From assembly GCA_019391515.1 (NCBI GenBank), contig JAHXQP010000017.1:62001-126000 (forward strand): a stretch of 64,000 nt of DNA, given 5' to 3'. This document shows, piece after piece, positions 36,983 to 46,196 of this stretch. The notes under the pieces are model-generated. The model was not told the DNA's origin and ran no database searches. It saw only the letters and a program-made list of their open reading frames with translations. Position 1 is the stretch's first letter, and the number at the start of each line of letters is the position of its first letter. The DNA comes from Clostridiaceae bacterium. GTDB lineage: Bacteria; Bacillota; Clostridia; Tissierellales; Sporanaerobacteraceae. Made by a program: the position numbers and the translations under genes.

Positions 36983-37621
36983 TTATTCTTTTCGCTCCAT
37001 AATATACCTCCCTAAAAATCCTAAGATTAAAAACAACAAAGCAATTCCCATATTCAATTGAACCATTGGCTCAAGTCCCTTTCCTATTCTAAATAAGTAA
37101 AAAACCCCTAGTCTCTTCCAGTTTCCCAACCATTGTATTAAATAGTACATCAAAGGTCCAAAATATCCGCCAATTAAGCTAGAGCTAATACCAGAAATAA
37201 AAACCCCTAAAGAACCCAACAATAATCCTATTGATATAGATTCTAAAACATAGGAGGGATACTCCACAAATGCTCCTTTGGTTTTTAATACATACATAAA
37301 TATTAAAGATAACAATATATATACAACAATCCTTAATATCAAACGCATGAAATAAGTCTCACCTATTGATATTGTCTTTGAACGAATCACTTCATTAATA
37401 CCTTTATCCAATTCACATTCAAAACAAGAAGTTAACAATATAATAGCCATCAGGGGCAAAAACCTTTCGGTAATAATAAGTACTACATCCTTCTTTAATT
37501 CATTGATTCCAAATATAATATAAATCAATAGAAAAATCACAAAACATAGCGATACATTTAATAGAATATGGTGTTTGATTTCATTATTTAAAATTTTACT
37601 TCTTATAAATCCCATGAGCAA
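36983..37621 (-). CDS. ABC permease subunit of the second defence operon
   Basis: A 212-residue membrane protein with about six helices and no catalytic motif. It overlaps the preceding 399-residue permease gene by 26 bases, so translation is coupled. The segment LIGGYFGPLMYYLIQWLGNW is in the middle. Together with that permease and the ATPase it forms a transporter beside a two-component system. The family was not recognised beyond ABC-2-like topology. Confidence 0.75.
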   Translation of the reverse strand: MLMGFIRSKILNNEIKHHILLNVSLCFVIFLLIYIIFGINELKKDVVLIITERFLPLMAIILLTSCFECELDKGINEVIRSKTISIGETYFMRLILRIVVYILLSLIFMYVLKTKGAFVEYPSYVLESISIGLLLGSLGVFISGISSSLIGGYFGPLMYYLIQWLGNWKRLGVFYLFRIGKGLEPMVQLNMGIALLFLILGFLGRYIMERKE

Positions 37622-38795
37622 ACACCTTCCCCTCTCGTTTTAAATCATAAATTTTCATAGAAATAACAAGTATTACTATTGCAAGAAGTACATATATTCC
37701 ACGATTCATAAAAATCATATTTTTATTATTTAGATAAAGCTGTGTATTGCCAACAATATTGTGTCTTAGAACTAGACTGCCCCCATATCCTCCATCTATA
37801 TTTGTTACTCCCTTCATTATATCTAAAAACCACCAAATCATCATTGCAAAAATTCCCAATGGAGAATTAGTTGCTATAGTACTAAAAATACCAATTGATA
37901 ACACAACCATCAATGTAGGCATTAGCCATATTAAAGTATATCCATAAAAATAAAGAGGATTTGTCTTATTCCACCCAAAATCTTTGATAATTTGTAAATT
38001 ATAGTAGCTTGCAATAGCCATCAAAAATATACTTAGTAGGATAAAAATAGCTAAATATCTACTAATAACTAACTTTGATGAGTATACACTTCTTGTAAAT
38101 AGCAAATTCTCACATTTACTTCTTTTATCTTGAAACCAAAATGCTACTGCCAAAAATATAGGTATTATTCCTATGCTAATCCCTGCATAGTCACAAAATA
38201 CCCTAGCATAAGCACCTGATATCTTATCTTTTTTTATCATCAATTCATAATCTTTTACCGCTTCATCATAAGTTCTAGGTCTTTCTCCAAATCTTGAGGA
38301 TATTAACTTTTTGCTATAAACAGAACCTCCTCCCAAAAGTTCATCCACTTTATCCATCAGTTCTATAAATTGTTCATCTATAACCTTTGGATTAAATATT
38401 TTATCATCTGGTTTTACTTGATATATTCCAGAATCATTTTGTAATTTTTTAATATCTTCTAGTGATATCCCAGATAATGCAGAAATAACCTTTGATATTT
38501 GTTCATTCTTTTCTTTATTCAATTCAATATCTCTATAAAACCCATAGGGATAAGTAGTGTAAGAATTAATAGAATACTCCTGTAATAGGTGCCCCATAGC
38601 ATTTTCACGGATAGCTGCCATATCATTAGTCTTAGTCATCCCATAGTTCTCTTGATTAGGCAATGGTCTATTCATTTTTGACATATTTAATTCACTGCCC
38701 AACTGACTTTGGATAAAAACAAATATCAATACTACTGTAATCCAAAATATAGGGTTTTTAAGTATCCGTTTCATTTCAGTAAACATTAGCTTCAT
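37596..38795 (-). CDS. ABC-2 type permease with large extracellular loop
   Basis: A 399-residue membrane protein. Helix 1 is near residues 14-28 (IFWITVVLIFVFIQS). A long polar region (about 30-200) follows, probably outside the cell, and five more helices lie in the C-terminal half. This ABC-2 arrangement is common in peptide- or antibiotic-sensing exporters. Its start codon overlaps the stop of the ATPase gene at 38795. It is likely to export or sense an antimicrobial together with the kinase and regulator upstream. The specificity is unknown. Confidence 0.8.
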   Translation of the reverse strand: MKLMFTEMKRILKNPIFWITVVLIFVFIQSQLGSELNMSKMNRPLPNQENYGMTKTNDMAAIRENAMGHLLQEYSINSYTTYPYGFYRDIELNKEKNEQISKVISALSGISLEDIKKLQNDSGIYQVKPDDKIFNPKVIDEQFIELMDKVDELLGGGSVYSKKLISSRFGERPRTYDEAVKDYELMIKKDKISGAYARVFCDYAGISIGIIPIFLAVAFWFQDKRSKCENLLFTRSVYSSKLVISRYLAIFILLSIFLMAIASYYNLQIIKDFGWNKTNPLYFYGYTLIWLMPTLMVVLSIGIFSTIATNSPLGIFAMMIWWFLDIMKGVTNIDGGYGGSLVLRHNIVGNTQLYLNNKNMIFMNRGIYVLLAIVILVISMKIYDLKREGKVFAHGIYKK

Positions 38796-39673
38796 TATTT
38801 TGCACCTCCCACATCATAGAGAAGATTTAGATACCCATCTTCAATGTTTGGCTCGCATGGTATAAATTCTTCTTCTACCTTATCTTTCGATAATAATTTA
38901 ATATCTACATAATCACCATAGTCTTGTTGGGAAGTAAGAACATAGCGATTCTGATATTCATGAAGCTTTTCCTTAGGTATATTTGCTCGGTAAGTACAAC
39001 CTCTTGCACCTTCTACAAGATCATTGACTTCGCCATTGAACAGTATATGACCATGATTTAAAACTGCTAAATGGTTGCAGGTACTTTCTATGTCTCCTAC
39101 AATATGAGTAGATAAAATCACAATTTTATCTTCTGCTAAATTGGCTAAAATATTTCTAAAACGAATTCGCTCTTCTGGATCTAGCCCTGCTGTTGGCTCA
39201 TCTACAATTAATACCTTTGGATCATGAACAATTGCCTGAGCAATTCCTAAACGTCTTTTCATCCCTCCTGAAAGGGTCTTCACTTTGAGTTTTCTATCAT
39301 CCCAAAGATTAACTAATTCTAATACTTTTTTTGTACGCCCTTTTATTTCAGTGGATTCCATTTCAGATAAAGTAGCTAAATACTCCAATGCTTCCACAAC
39401 GGTCATATTTGGATACATATTAAAATCTTGAGGTAGATAACCAACCATGGAGCGAATTTTTCTTCGATTGGAAATAGGTACATTGCATATCTCAATCTTT
39501 CCATTTTTCACAGGTAATAAAGTCACCAACGTTTTCATAAGGGTTGACTTTCCGGCGCCATTTCTTCCCAATAACCCGAACATACCTTTCCCAATTTCAA
39601 TATTGATATCAAAAAGCACCTGATTTCGTCCATAGGCTACATTTAAATTTTTAATTATAATTTTCTCTGACAT
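38795..39673 (-). CDS. ABC transporter ATPase
   Basis: A 292-residue ATPase. Walker A is GRNGAGKST, the signature is LSGGMKRRLGIAQ, and Walker B is VLIVDEPTAGLD, followed by the H-loop in LSTHIVGD. A C-terminal extension (about 215-292) contains GCTYRANIPKEKL and is seen in many resistance-type ATPases. It lies 62 bases after the kinase gene in the same direction and is coupled to the large permease gene. Confidence 0.9.
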   Translation of the reverse strand: MSEKIIIKNLNVAYGRNQVLFDINIEIGKGMFGLLGRNGAGKSTLMKTLVTLLPVKNGKIEICNVPISNRRKIRSMVGYLPQDFNMYPNMTVVEALEYLATLSEMESTEIKGRTKKVLELVNLWDDRKLKVKTLSGGMKRRLGIAQAIVHDPKVLIVDEPTAGLDPEERIRFRNILANLAEDKIVILSTHIVGDIESTCNHLAVLNHGHILFNGEVNDLVEGARGCTYRANIPKEKLHEYQNRYVLTSQQDYGDYVDIKLLSKDKVEEEFIPCEPNIEDGYLNLLYDVGGAK

Positions 39674-39735
39674 AAAACACCCTCCTTATACTTTAAGGAG
39701 AGTGTAACAAATAATTTCCAATATTCTATCAAAAT

Positions 39736-40884
39736 TTATAAAATAATTATTATTTCTACTACTCCCCCATATTCTGTATTACTAATCTGAAGCTTCCCTC
39801 CATGTTTTTCTAAAATTATACTAGAAATATTCAGTCCTAGCCCCATATGACCCTTTACATTGTTTTCACAAAAAAAAGGAGAAGTTGCATAGCTCAATGC
39901 ATCTTCACTAAAACCAGGACCATCATCTTGAACTCGAATTTTAAATTCTTTATCATTAATTAAAAACTCTACATAAATATTTTCTTTTGCATATCGAATA
40001 GCATTATTTATGATATTTTCAAAAACTTCTTGTATGTGAACTGAATCAATTAGAATTTTTCTATCTTTCTGCGACTTGATCCAATGAATTCTTTTATTTT
40101 TACATAAACCATTTCCAACTTGTTCCAATGTAAAAATAAACTCTTTTAAAGAAATTTCATTTTTTTTAATTGTTAGCTCATCTATTGACTGAAGGTTACT
40201 AATCTTTTCTATATATTCCTCAATTCTTGCTGTCTGTCTTTCCATAGAATCTAATATTTCCAACCTTTTATCATTATATTTAGAATTTTCTTCATCAAAA
40301 CACCTCATCATCTCTTGATTCCCTTTTAATATAGTAAGTGGCGTTCGAATATCGTGACCTATGGAAGAAACCATATGATTAAATGCATCATACTGACGCC
40401 AAACTTTTATTTTTTGTTCATGTAAATCTTTTGTATAAGATTCTATTTTCTCGCAAGCATTGCTTAGTTCATTTTCTTCATCTAGCAATGCTATTGTCAT
40501 ATCTCTGTCGCCACTACTATATGAATTAAAATAGTCTATAGAGTTTTGAACCTTATGTTTATAAAAAGTAGAAAAAGCTAAAATTGCAAAAAGTAAACAA
40601 TGTATTTCTACAGCAAAATTCCTATAACATAGCAAAAGTTTATAGGTTAACCTAGCTAATTTTGATTCTGGTAATTTTTTTAATGTATAATAGGTATTTT
40701 CTTCTCCTTCTTTTACCTCTAGAACCTTGTCAAACTGTTTATTAATTAATTCAATTTCGTAGGAGCTTATTAATATAGCATTTACTTTAGCTAACAAAAT
40801 ACCTATTAAAAGAAATATGGATAAATAGATAGCAAAGCTCTTTTTTAAACTTAACTTCTTTGTCCATTCCTTTAGCCAATCCAT
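39736..40884 (-). CDS. Sensor histidine kinase of the second defence operon
   Basis: About 382 residues. Membrane helices lie at about 14-34 and 80-105 with only a short loop (about 45 residues) between them. The phospho-acceptor is in MVSSIGHDIRTPLTILKGN. The ATPase domain has NNAIRYA, QDDGPGFSED and HMGLGLNIS. The start is ATG 40884, since GGGGAG lies upstream; the longer frame to 40902 overlaps the regulator more. It is paired with the response regulator at 40872-41546. A small extracellular part suggests sensing at the membrane or through the transporter. Confidence 0.9.
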   Translation of the reverse strand: MDWLKEWTKKLSLKKSFAIYLSIFLLIGILLAKVNAILISSYEIELINKQFDKVLEVKEGEENTYYTLKKLPESKLARLTYKLLLCYRNFAVEIHCLLFAILAFSTFYKHKVQNSIDYFNSYSSGDRDMTIALLDEENELSNACEKIESYTKDLHEQKIKVWRQYDAFNHMVSSIGHDIRTPLTILKGNQEMMRCFDEENSKYNDKRLEILDSMERQTARIEEYIEKISNLQSIDELTIKKNEISLKEFIFTLEQVGNGLCKNKRIHWIKSQKDRKILIDSVHIQEVFENIINNAIRYAKENIYVEFLINDKEFKIRVQDDGPGFSEDALSYATSPFFCENNVKGHMGLGLNISSIILEKHGGKLQISNTEYGGVVEIIIIL

Positions 40885-41546
40885 CGATAACCAACTCCCC
40901 AAACCGTTTCAATATATTCTCTATCTGTATGTCGAGATAATTTTCCGCGAATTCTACGCACATGCTCAGCAATAACTGAACTATCACCAAAACCATCATA
41001 CCCCCAAACAGAAGTATAAATATGTTCTCGATCAAACACTCGACCTGAATTTAAAGATAAAAGCTCTATAATATCGAATTCTGTCTTGGTAAGCACCACT
41101 TCTTGATTCCTATAAAAAATACGTCTGCCACTATAGTCAATCCACAATTCTCCAAAAGATACTGTATCATTTTTCTTACCTTTTCTGTTCTCCCTCATTA
41201 AATGAGCATGAATTCTTGCTAATAGCTCTGCTAGAGAAAATGGTTTGGTAATATAGTCATCTCCTCCAATCATCAATCCTTTTACTCGGTCTCTTTCATT
41301 AGTACGTGCAGTTAAAAACAGTACTGGTATGGTGGTTTTATCCCTTATCATTTGACATGTTTTAAAACCATCTAATTGTGGCATATTTACATCAAGAAGA
41401 ATCAAGTCTGGTCTTTCATTTAACTTTTCCAGTACTTCTCTGCCATCTAAAGCTGTAATCACTTCATAGCCTTTCATATTTAAAAAACTTTGTAACATAT
41501 TTACCAAATCTATTTCATCATCAACAATTAAAATTTTTCTTTTCAT
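40872..41546 (-). CDS. OmpR-family response regulator
   Basis: A 224-residue regulator. The receiver has VDDEIDL, the phospho-Asp in ILLDVNMPQLDG and the Lys in ITKPFSLAEL. The C-terminal winged helix ends with VWGVGYRW. It is the first gene of a five-gene operon (regulator, kinase, ATPase, two permeases). It overlaps the kinase start by about 13 bases. It probably activates its own operon. Confidence 0.93.
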   Translation of the reverse strand: MKRKILIVDDEIDLVNMLQSFLNMKGYEVITALDGREVLEKLNERPDLILLDVNMPQLDGFKTCQMIRDKTTIPVLFLTARTNERDRVKGLMIGGDDYITKPFSLAELLARIHAHLMRENRKGKKNDTVSFGELWIDYSGRRIFYRNQEVVLTKTEFDIIELLSLNSGRVFDREHIYTSVWGYDGFGDSSVIAEHVRRIRGKLSRHTDREYIETVWGVGYRWIG

Positions 41547-41701
41547 AATATATCACCCATTTTAATATACCATATAATTTCCTATTTTTTATCAACTCCC
41601 ATGGTTTTCATATCAATACTATTGTTTCCACCAAAATACATATATTCTAACTGCACTACATACTTTATCCATTTATATTATCCCATTAAATTAGAGCCTA
41701 A

Positions 41702-41736
41702 AAAAGCAGATGAATCTATAAATCATCTGCTTTTTA
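41702..41736. terminator. Bidirectional terminator
   Basis: AAAAAGCAGATGA (41702-41714) pairs perfectly with TCATCTGCTTTTT (41724-41736). It has T tracts on both strands. It lies between the regulator (41546) and the methyltransferase (41806), so it mostly ends the methyltransferase transcript on the minus strand. Confidence 0.8.
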
Positions 41737-41805
41737 ACTTAAAATATTTAATTGTATTTTTTAAATTCTGTTACATCTTGTTGTGATTATACATTATGAT
41801 TATTT

Positions 41806-42564
41806 TTATTTAATAGCAACAGCTTCAAAAGTGATTATTTCTTCAGAATTTGATGGATATTGCCCAAATTTATAATCTGAAGAAATCACAATATTTTTAA
41901 ATCCTATATTTTCAAGTATTAATCTAAACTCTTCTACTCCATACCAACGTAATGGAAAATACTCTAATTCAGTTTGTATAAGTACCCCTTCACGCCATTT
42001 TTCGTATCGCCCATGTGAAATAGTATATTGATTTATATAGTCAACTTCTACAATTTTATTTTCCAATGTAATTATATCTCCATTAGAACATTCCCAAGTT
42101 TTTGTGGAAACTGTACCTATTGAAATATCAGTTTGTAAAGATATATCAAGAATTAATCTACCATCATTAGATAGATGATTATAAAAGTTTTTTAATGCTT
42201 TTATTGAATCTGCTCTTTTGTATAGTAGAAGGAATGTTCCCGTTGGCACTATAATAGCATCATATTTTTTATCCAATAAAAATGACTCCATCTTCCCTTC
42301 AAAAAGTTTAGGATTTAGACCCCTCTCTTTACAATTTTTCTCACATATATTTAACATATCTTTTGAACTGTCAAATCCATCAACATTTAATCCTTTTTCT
42401 AAAAGAGGAATTAATATGCGACCGGTTCCTGTTGCAGGTTCAAGAATAGGCCCTTTGCACGACTCTAGTCTATTCATGTAAAATTCCACATCCCCAAAAG
42501 AATGACCTATAGGTTTGTCCATATCATATACTTCTGAAGACAGTCTACCATAATAGCTAAACAT
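41806..42564 (-). CDS. Class I SAM-dependent methyltransferase
   Basis: A 252-residue enzyme. The N-terminus MFSYYGRLSSEVYDMDKP is followed by the SAM-binding motif ILEPATGTGRILIPLLEKG (a variant of the GxGxG motif), VDGFDSSKDML, and the LILDIS region. It resembles ubiquitous methyltransferase-11/25 proteins of Firmicutes. The ATG at 42564 is chosen as the only good start. It lies alone between resistance modules; the substrate is unknown. Confidence 0.85.
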   Translation of the reverse strand: MFSYYGRLSSEVYDMDKPIGHSFGDVEFYMNRLESCKGPILEPATGTGRILIPLLEKGLNVDGFDSSKDMLNICEKNCKERGLNPKLFEGKMESFLLDKKYDAIIVPTGTFLLLYKRADSIKALKNFYNHLSNDGRLILDISLQTDISIGTVSTKTWECSNGDIITLENKIVEVDYINQYTISHGRYEKWREGVLIQTELEYFPLRWYGVEEFRLILENIGFKNIVISSDYKFGQYPSNSEEIITFEAVAIK

Positions 42565-42734
42565 CTTTTATCACCTTTCTTCTTCAAATTATTCTAAATA
42601 ATTATTTTAATGTATATCTTTTCCACTAATTATAACTTATTATCTATGCATTTCAAACTATTATTTTGAATTTATTTAATAATTCCTATTTACTAAACCT
42701 TATAAAACTCAACACTAGGATTGGAATAATGATG

Positions 42735-42852
42735 CTAAGCACTCTCATCCTTTAAAACGTCTACTATTTCATCTTTTTCAATTTTCCTAATTCTAAAATA
42801 ATATGCTAGATAAACACTCATAAATATCACGACTACATATCCAATCATAACT
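42735..42852 (-). pseudogene. C-terminal remnant of a BceB-like ABC permease
   Basis: Minus-strand frame reading MIGYVVVIFMSVYLAYYFRI, then RKIEKDEIVDVLKDESA and stop at 42735-42737. This is the last membrane helix and tail of an FtsX/BceB-type permease. It is joined directly to the N-terminal half of a sensor kinase (42853-43302), so a deletion has removed the rest of both genes. Confidence 0.72.
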
Positions 42853-43302
42853 TTATAATCTAAAAACATTAAAAGAATAATCACCTCTATTAATTCTTTT
42901 AAGATAATTCTTTAAACTTTCTGTATTTTTCTTTTTATTTTCATTAGATATGTACATATAAATATAGAAAATAAAAGTAATTAGAACTGAAAATAGAAAA
43001 CTTGCATAAATAACCTTTTTTCTATCCTCTAAAAAAATAAATCTTTCAAAATCATATCCGTATTTTCCCAAGGTTTTTTTCCCTATCAAAAAATATTTAT
43101 TACTTTCAGACTTTAATTGATTCATAATCTCTATTTCTAAGTTTTTTGAATCATTAGTCACAATGCCCATTATAATTGCCAATTTTTCAAAGAATATATT
43201 TTCAAAGAAACTATATACTGAAATAGAAAAAACAAATGATAAGATTAGAATAAAAATCAATAATCCTATTCTATAAAATAAACTTTTCTTTGAATTATTC
43301 AT
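42853..43302 (-). pseudogene. N-terminal half of a Bce-type sensor kinase
   Basis: A 149-residue piece: two membrane helices (LFYRIGLLIFILILSFVFSI and VIYASFLFSVLITFIFYIYM) around a short extracellular loop, then NYLKRINRGDYSFN, the usual start of the cytosolic part in such kinases. The His-box and ATPase domain are missing. The frame runs out in sequence that belongs to a permease tail. The start overlaps the response regulator end, as expected in an intact system. Confidence 0.8.
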
Positions 43303-43990
43303 ACCTATTCTCCATTCTATATCCCATACCTCTAATAGTCTTTATAATTATAGGATTATTTGGATTATCCTCAATCTTTTCCCTTAATCTTTTAATCGTA
43401 ACAGTTAGGGTATTGTCATTAATAAAATCCCCATCAATGTCCCAAAGCCTTTTAATAATCAATTCTCTTGTTAAAGTTTGATTCTGGTTTTCCATAAATA
43501 ATTCAAGTAATTTATATTCTCTACTAGTTATGTCGATTTCTTTATTTTCTTTAAAAATCTTAGTTTGAGATTTAATTAATTTCAAATCCTTACAAAATAA
43601 TGTATCCATTAAGGTTTTATCTCTTTTTACTCTTCTTAATACTGTATTTATTCGTGATTTCAATATAGATAGCTTAAAAGGCTTAGTAATATAATCATCT
43701 GCTCCCAAGTCTAAACCTTTAACTATTTCCTCTTCTTCATCTACTACAGTAAGAAAAATTATTGGAATATTGGATTGAGATTTTACAAAAGAAAAAAAAT
43801 CATAACCTGTTCCATCTGGTAAATTCATATCTAAAATAATTAAATCATATTTTAAATTAAACTTTTTCTTTCCTCTAGCTAAATTTTCTTCTATATCTAC
43901 CTTAAAATCATCCTTTTCTAAATATGTTTTTATTCCAAATGATATGTTTTCATCATCTTCTATTAATAAAATTTTCCTCAAATCTTTCAC
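43295..43990 (-). CDS. Response regulator, BceR-like, without an intact partner kinase
   Basis: A 231-residue OmpR-family regulator. The receiver has IEDDENI, the phospho-Asp in IILDMNLPDGTGYDF and Lys in ITKPFKLS. The winged helix ends with IRGMGYRMENRYE. It looks intact, with a start at 43990. Its kinase gene (downstream, overlapping) is truncated, and the transporter genes are lost. It could still be phosphorylated by another kinase or bind DNA unphosphorylated. Two shared upstream elements (a 26-base repeat and a promoter block) suggest links with other loci. Confidence 0.9.
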   Translation of the reverse strand: MKDLRKILLIEDDENISFGIKTYLEKDDFKVDIEENLARGKKKFNLKYDLIILDMNLPDGTGYDFFSFVKSQSNIPIIFLTVVDEEEEIVKGLDLGADDYITKPFKLSILKSRINTVLRRVKRDKTLMDTLFCKDLKLIKSQTKIFKENKEIDITSREYKLLELFMENQNQTLTRELIIKRLWDIDGDFINDNTLTVTIKRLREKIEDNPNNPIIIKTIRGMGYRMENRYE

Positions 43991-44019
43991 CCCTATTATA
44001 ATACCTTGGATCTATTTAT

Positions 44020-44048
44020 ATTATATAATCTGAATTTCAATAAGTAAA
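44020..44048 (-). promoter_or_regulatory. Promoter of the BceR-like gene (shared block, copy A)
   Basis: On the minus strand TTTACT (44043-44048) and TATAAT (44020-44025) are 17 bases apart. The surrounding 35 bases closely match the blocks upstream of cwlD (47206-47234) and the cwlD remnant (55392-55420). Confidence 0.65.
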
Positions 44049-44100
44049 TTCTAAAACCCTTTATACATTAAACCTTATTAACCGTTAACACTAGCAAAAC

Positions 44101-44126
44101 TTATAAGGATTAATTTTTTTCATAAA
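44101..44126. repeat. 26-base exact repeat, copy 2 (upstream of the BceR-like gene)
   Basis: Bases 44101-44126 are identical to 29125-29150. This copy lies about 55 bases upstream of the -35 box of the BceR-like gene and immediately before a terminator stem. See copy 1 for the other location. Confidence 0.8.
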
Positions 44127-44153
44127 GAAAAGACCTTTCATAAGGTCTTTTCT
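44126..44153 (-). terminator. Terminator after the GntR-ABC operon
   Basis: AGAAAAGACCTT (44126-44137) pairs perfectly with AAGGTCTTTTCT (44142-44153) around a TCAT loop. It follows the permease gene ending at 44202. Confidence 0.75.
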
Positions 44154-44201
44154 AAATATTTTCATTGTTATTTGGTTTTAAGATATATGGTAAATTGTCC
44201 C

Positions 44202-44858
44202 CTAATACTCTTGTTTTTTCAATATATTACTTGAAGCTTTACTTCCAATTGATATTACAATCATCGTCAAAACTACAATCCCAACAATAATAGTTAAATC
44301 AGATAATGATTGAATACTAGAAGTGATATTAATAACAGAGGCAAAATACTTTGATATTAATGAAATAATAAAAGGGGATAGAAATATTATTCCTGAACTC
44401 ACCATTTGAAGTTTAACATAGCCAAGCTTAAATGTTAGGGGAATATATATTCCAAAAAACAGTTCAATAATAGCAAAGGATAACATAATGCCTTTAATAC
44501 CTACTCCTCCGACTTTAGTAAATGGTAATAAAGCAAGAATACAATATATAATGGTAGTCGCTAAGTAAGCTAATGTAACTACTATATATTTTGAAATTGC
44601 TATTTTTTTATTTGACATAGGAGTAATCTGTAAATATACAAATCCCTTTTGTTTCATTTCTTCCATTGAAATCATATGATACGTCATAAAAGTAATCATT
44701 AATGCTAACATTCCATATAACAATGTCCCATTGTTTTGAAATTCAGGAGCTCTCATTGAAATGAAAATAGGGGCAAATGTAACAAATAATAACATTATAA
44801 GTAAAGATTTTTTTATTAAAATGTAATCTTTTTTTACTAAATTATATATAGTCTTCAT
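44202..44858 (-). CDS. ABC-2 permease of the GntR/YtrA-type module
   Basis: A 218-residue membrane protein with about six helices, beginning with the cytosolic YNLVKKDYILIKKSLL. The central segment MEEMKQKGFVYLQITPMSNK and helices of the YtrC/ABC-2 kind are typical of GntR-controlled ABC operons in Firmicutes. It overlaps the ATPase by 17 bases. In related systems such transporters respond to cell-wall antibiotics. Confidence 0.85.
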   Translation of the reverse strand: MKTIYNLVKKDYILIKKSLLIMLLFVTFAPIFISMRAPEFQNNGTLLYGMLALMITFMTYHMISMEEMKQKGFVYLQITPMSNKKIAISKYIVVTLAYLATTIIYCILALLPFTKVGGVGIKGIMLSFAIIELFFGIYIPLTFKLGYVKLQMVSSGIIFLSPFIISLISKYFASVINITSSIQSLSDLTIIVGIVVLTMIVISIGSKASSNILKKQEY

Positions 44859-45711
44859 TTTCTATCTCTCCTGTCTTTGCAAGAAAAATGTCTTCTAAAG
44901 AAGCTTTTTCTAAAATAATCTTTGGTATACATTGTTTTATTTCCTCATAATCACTAGTAATTCCAGTAAATCCATATTTAGTTTGGTCTAATATTTTAAT
45001 AGACTTAGAAGAAATTCTCTCCAAATCATCTAAAGTTCCTTTTACCATCCTATAACTTTCTATCATATCATCTTTATTAGATTGCTCTATTATTTTTCCA
45101 TTATTAATAATAACAATCTCATCAGCACAGCGCTCTAAATCACTTGTAATATGGGTTGAAAAAAATACACTCTTTCCTTCTTCTTGAACATATTCAGAAA
45201 GAATATCTATAAGTTCTTTTCTAATTTCCGGGTCAAGTCCTGAAGTTGGCTCATCCATAATTAATAAATCTGCACCATGGGATAAAGCTAAAGCTAGTGC
45301 ATACTTCATCTTCATACCCTTTGATAAGGAAGAAATCAACTGACTTTCATTTAACCTAAATTTCTTTAAATAGTTTTTATAAGTAGTTTCATCCCATTCC
45401 TTATAGGTGGAAGCTATAATATTTTTCATCTGCTTCAAATTTAAATTATCATAAAAATAACCATCATCTAAAACGACCCCTATTTTATTCTTTATTGTCT
45501 CAATATTTTTATATCGATTAGAAAAAAATATTATTTCACCACTGTCTTTGTGTAGTAAGCCTAAAATAATCTTTATTAAAGTTGTTTTTCCAGCTCCATT
45601 TTTCCCTAAAAATCCTGTAATACAGTTCTCTTTTAACTCTAAAGAAATATTAGCTAAAGTAAAGTCACTAAAATGCTTCGACACATTTCTTATATCTAAT
45701 ACTGTGTTCAT
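44842..45711 (-). CDS. ABC ATPase of the GntR/YtrA-type module
   Basis: A 289-residue ATPase. Walker A is GKNGAGKTTL, the signature is SLSKGMKMKYALA (SKGM replaces SGGQ, as in YtrB-type proteins), and Walker B is LLIMDEPTSGLD. The C-terminus ends with ASLEDIFLAKTG. It starts 2 bases after the GntR gene stop and overlaps the permease. The whole set (GntR, ATPase, permease) resembles the YtrABC systems induced by lipid II-binding antibiotics. Confidence 0.9.
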   Translation of the reverse strand: MNTVLDIRNVSKHFSDFTLANISLELKENCITGFLGKNGAGKTTLIKIILGLLHKDSGEIIFFSNRYKNIETIKNKIGVVLDDGYFYDNLNLKQMKNIIASTYKEWDETTYKNYLKKFRLNESQLISSLSKGMKMKYALALALSHGADLLIMDEPTSGLDPEIRKELIDILSEYVQEEGKSVFFSTHITSDLERCADEIVIINNGKIIEQSNKDDMIESYRMVKGTLDDLERISSKSIKILDQTKYGFTGITSDYEEIKQCIPKIILEKASLEDIFLAKTGEIENEDYI

Positions 45712-45713
45712 TT

Positions 45714-46097
45714 TTAAACCTCCTCATATATAATATCAAGCATTTCATGTAAATTTTGAATTTTAACCCCCATGGTTTTAGAAAGAGTCACCATTTCTAT
45801 CATTTTTTCTTCAATGAGCATTCTTTTAGTATCTTCTATCAAATCTTTATTTCCGGCTAAAACAAAAGTACCTTTCCCTGCTTGACTCGAAACAAATCCT
45901 TCTTCTTCAAGTTCATCATATACTCTTCGTATAGTTAGAATACTTACCTTTAAATCTGTAGAGAAATTCCTTATTGATGGTAGTAACTCTCCATTTTTTA
46001 GTTCTCCTTTTAATATAGCTGATTTTATTTGCTCTTTAATTTGCTCATAAAGTGGTTTCTCTGATGTGTTAGAAATCACTATATTTAAACGGCCCAA
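45714..46097 (-). CDS. GntR-family regulator, YtrA subfamily
   Basis: A 127-residue regulator: winged helix with PLYEQIKEQIKSAILKGELK and LKVSILTIRRVYDELEEEGF, ending in AGKGTFVLAG, then a short C-terminal dimerisation helix. Length and layout match YtrA-type repressors. The start is TTG 46097 with GGAGG upstream. A consensus promoter with an inverted repeat across the -10 region (46114-46162) lies just upstream, so autorepression is likely. Confidence 0.92.
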   Translation of the reverse strand: MGRLNIVISNTSEKPLYEQIKEQIKSAILKGELKNGELLPSIRNFSTDLKVSILTIRRVYDELEEEGFVSSQAGKGTFVLAGNKDLIEDTKRMLIEEKMIEMVTLSKTMGVKIQNLHEMLDIIYEEV

Positions 46098-46113
46098 ATT
46101 CCACCCTCCTTAA

Positions 46114-46162
46114 TGTGTATCTTATTGCATCACATTATACACATTCATCACATTTTTGTCAA
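46114..46162 (-). promoter_or_regulatory. Consensus promoter with GntR operator
   Basis: On the minus strand TTGACA (46157-46162) and TATAAT (46134-46139) are 17 bases apart. The inverted repeat TGTGTAT (46114-46120)/ATACACA (46137-46143) covers the -10 box and start point, a typical place for a YtrA-type operator. Confidence 0.7.
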
Positions 46163-46191
46163 TAAAAAAGCTTACTTCGCAAAGTAAGCTT
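46163..46191 (-). terminator. Terminator between cwlD side and the GntR promoter
   Basis: AAGCTTACTT (46168-46177) pairs with AAGTAAGCTT (46182-46191), loop CGCA. On the minus strand it runs directly into six T and then the -35 box of the GntR operon. Confidence 0.8.
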
Positions 46192-46196
46192 GAAAA

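Noticed and set aside
40787-41035. 82-codon minus-strand ORF between regulator and kinase
   Set aside because: It overlaps both well-supported genes in a third frame.
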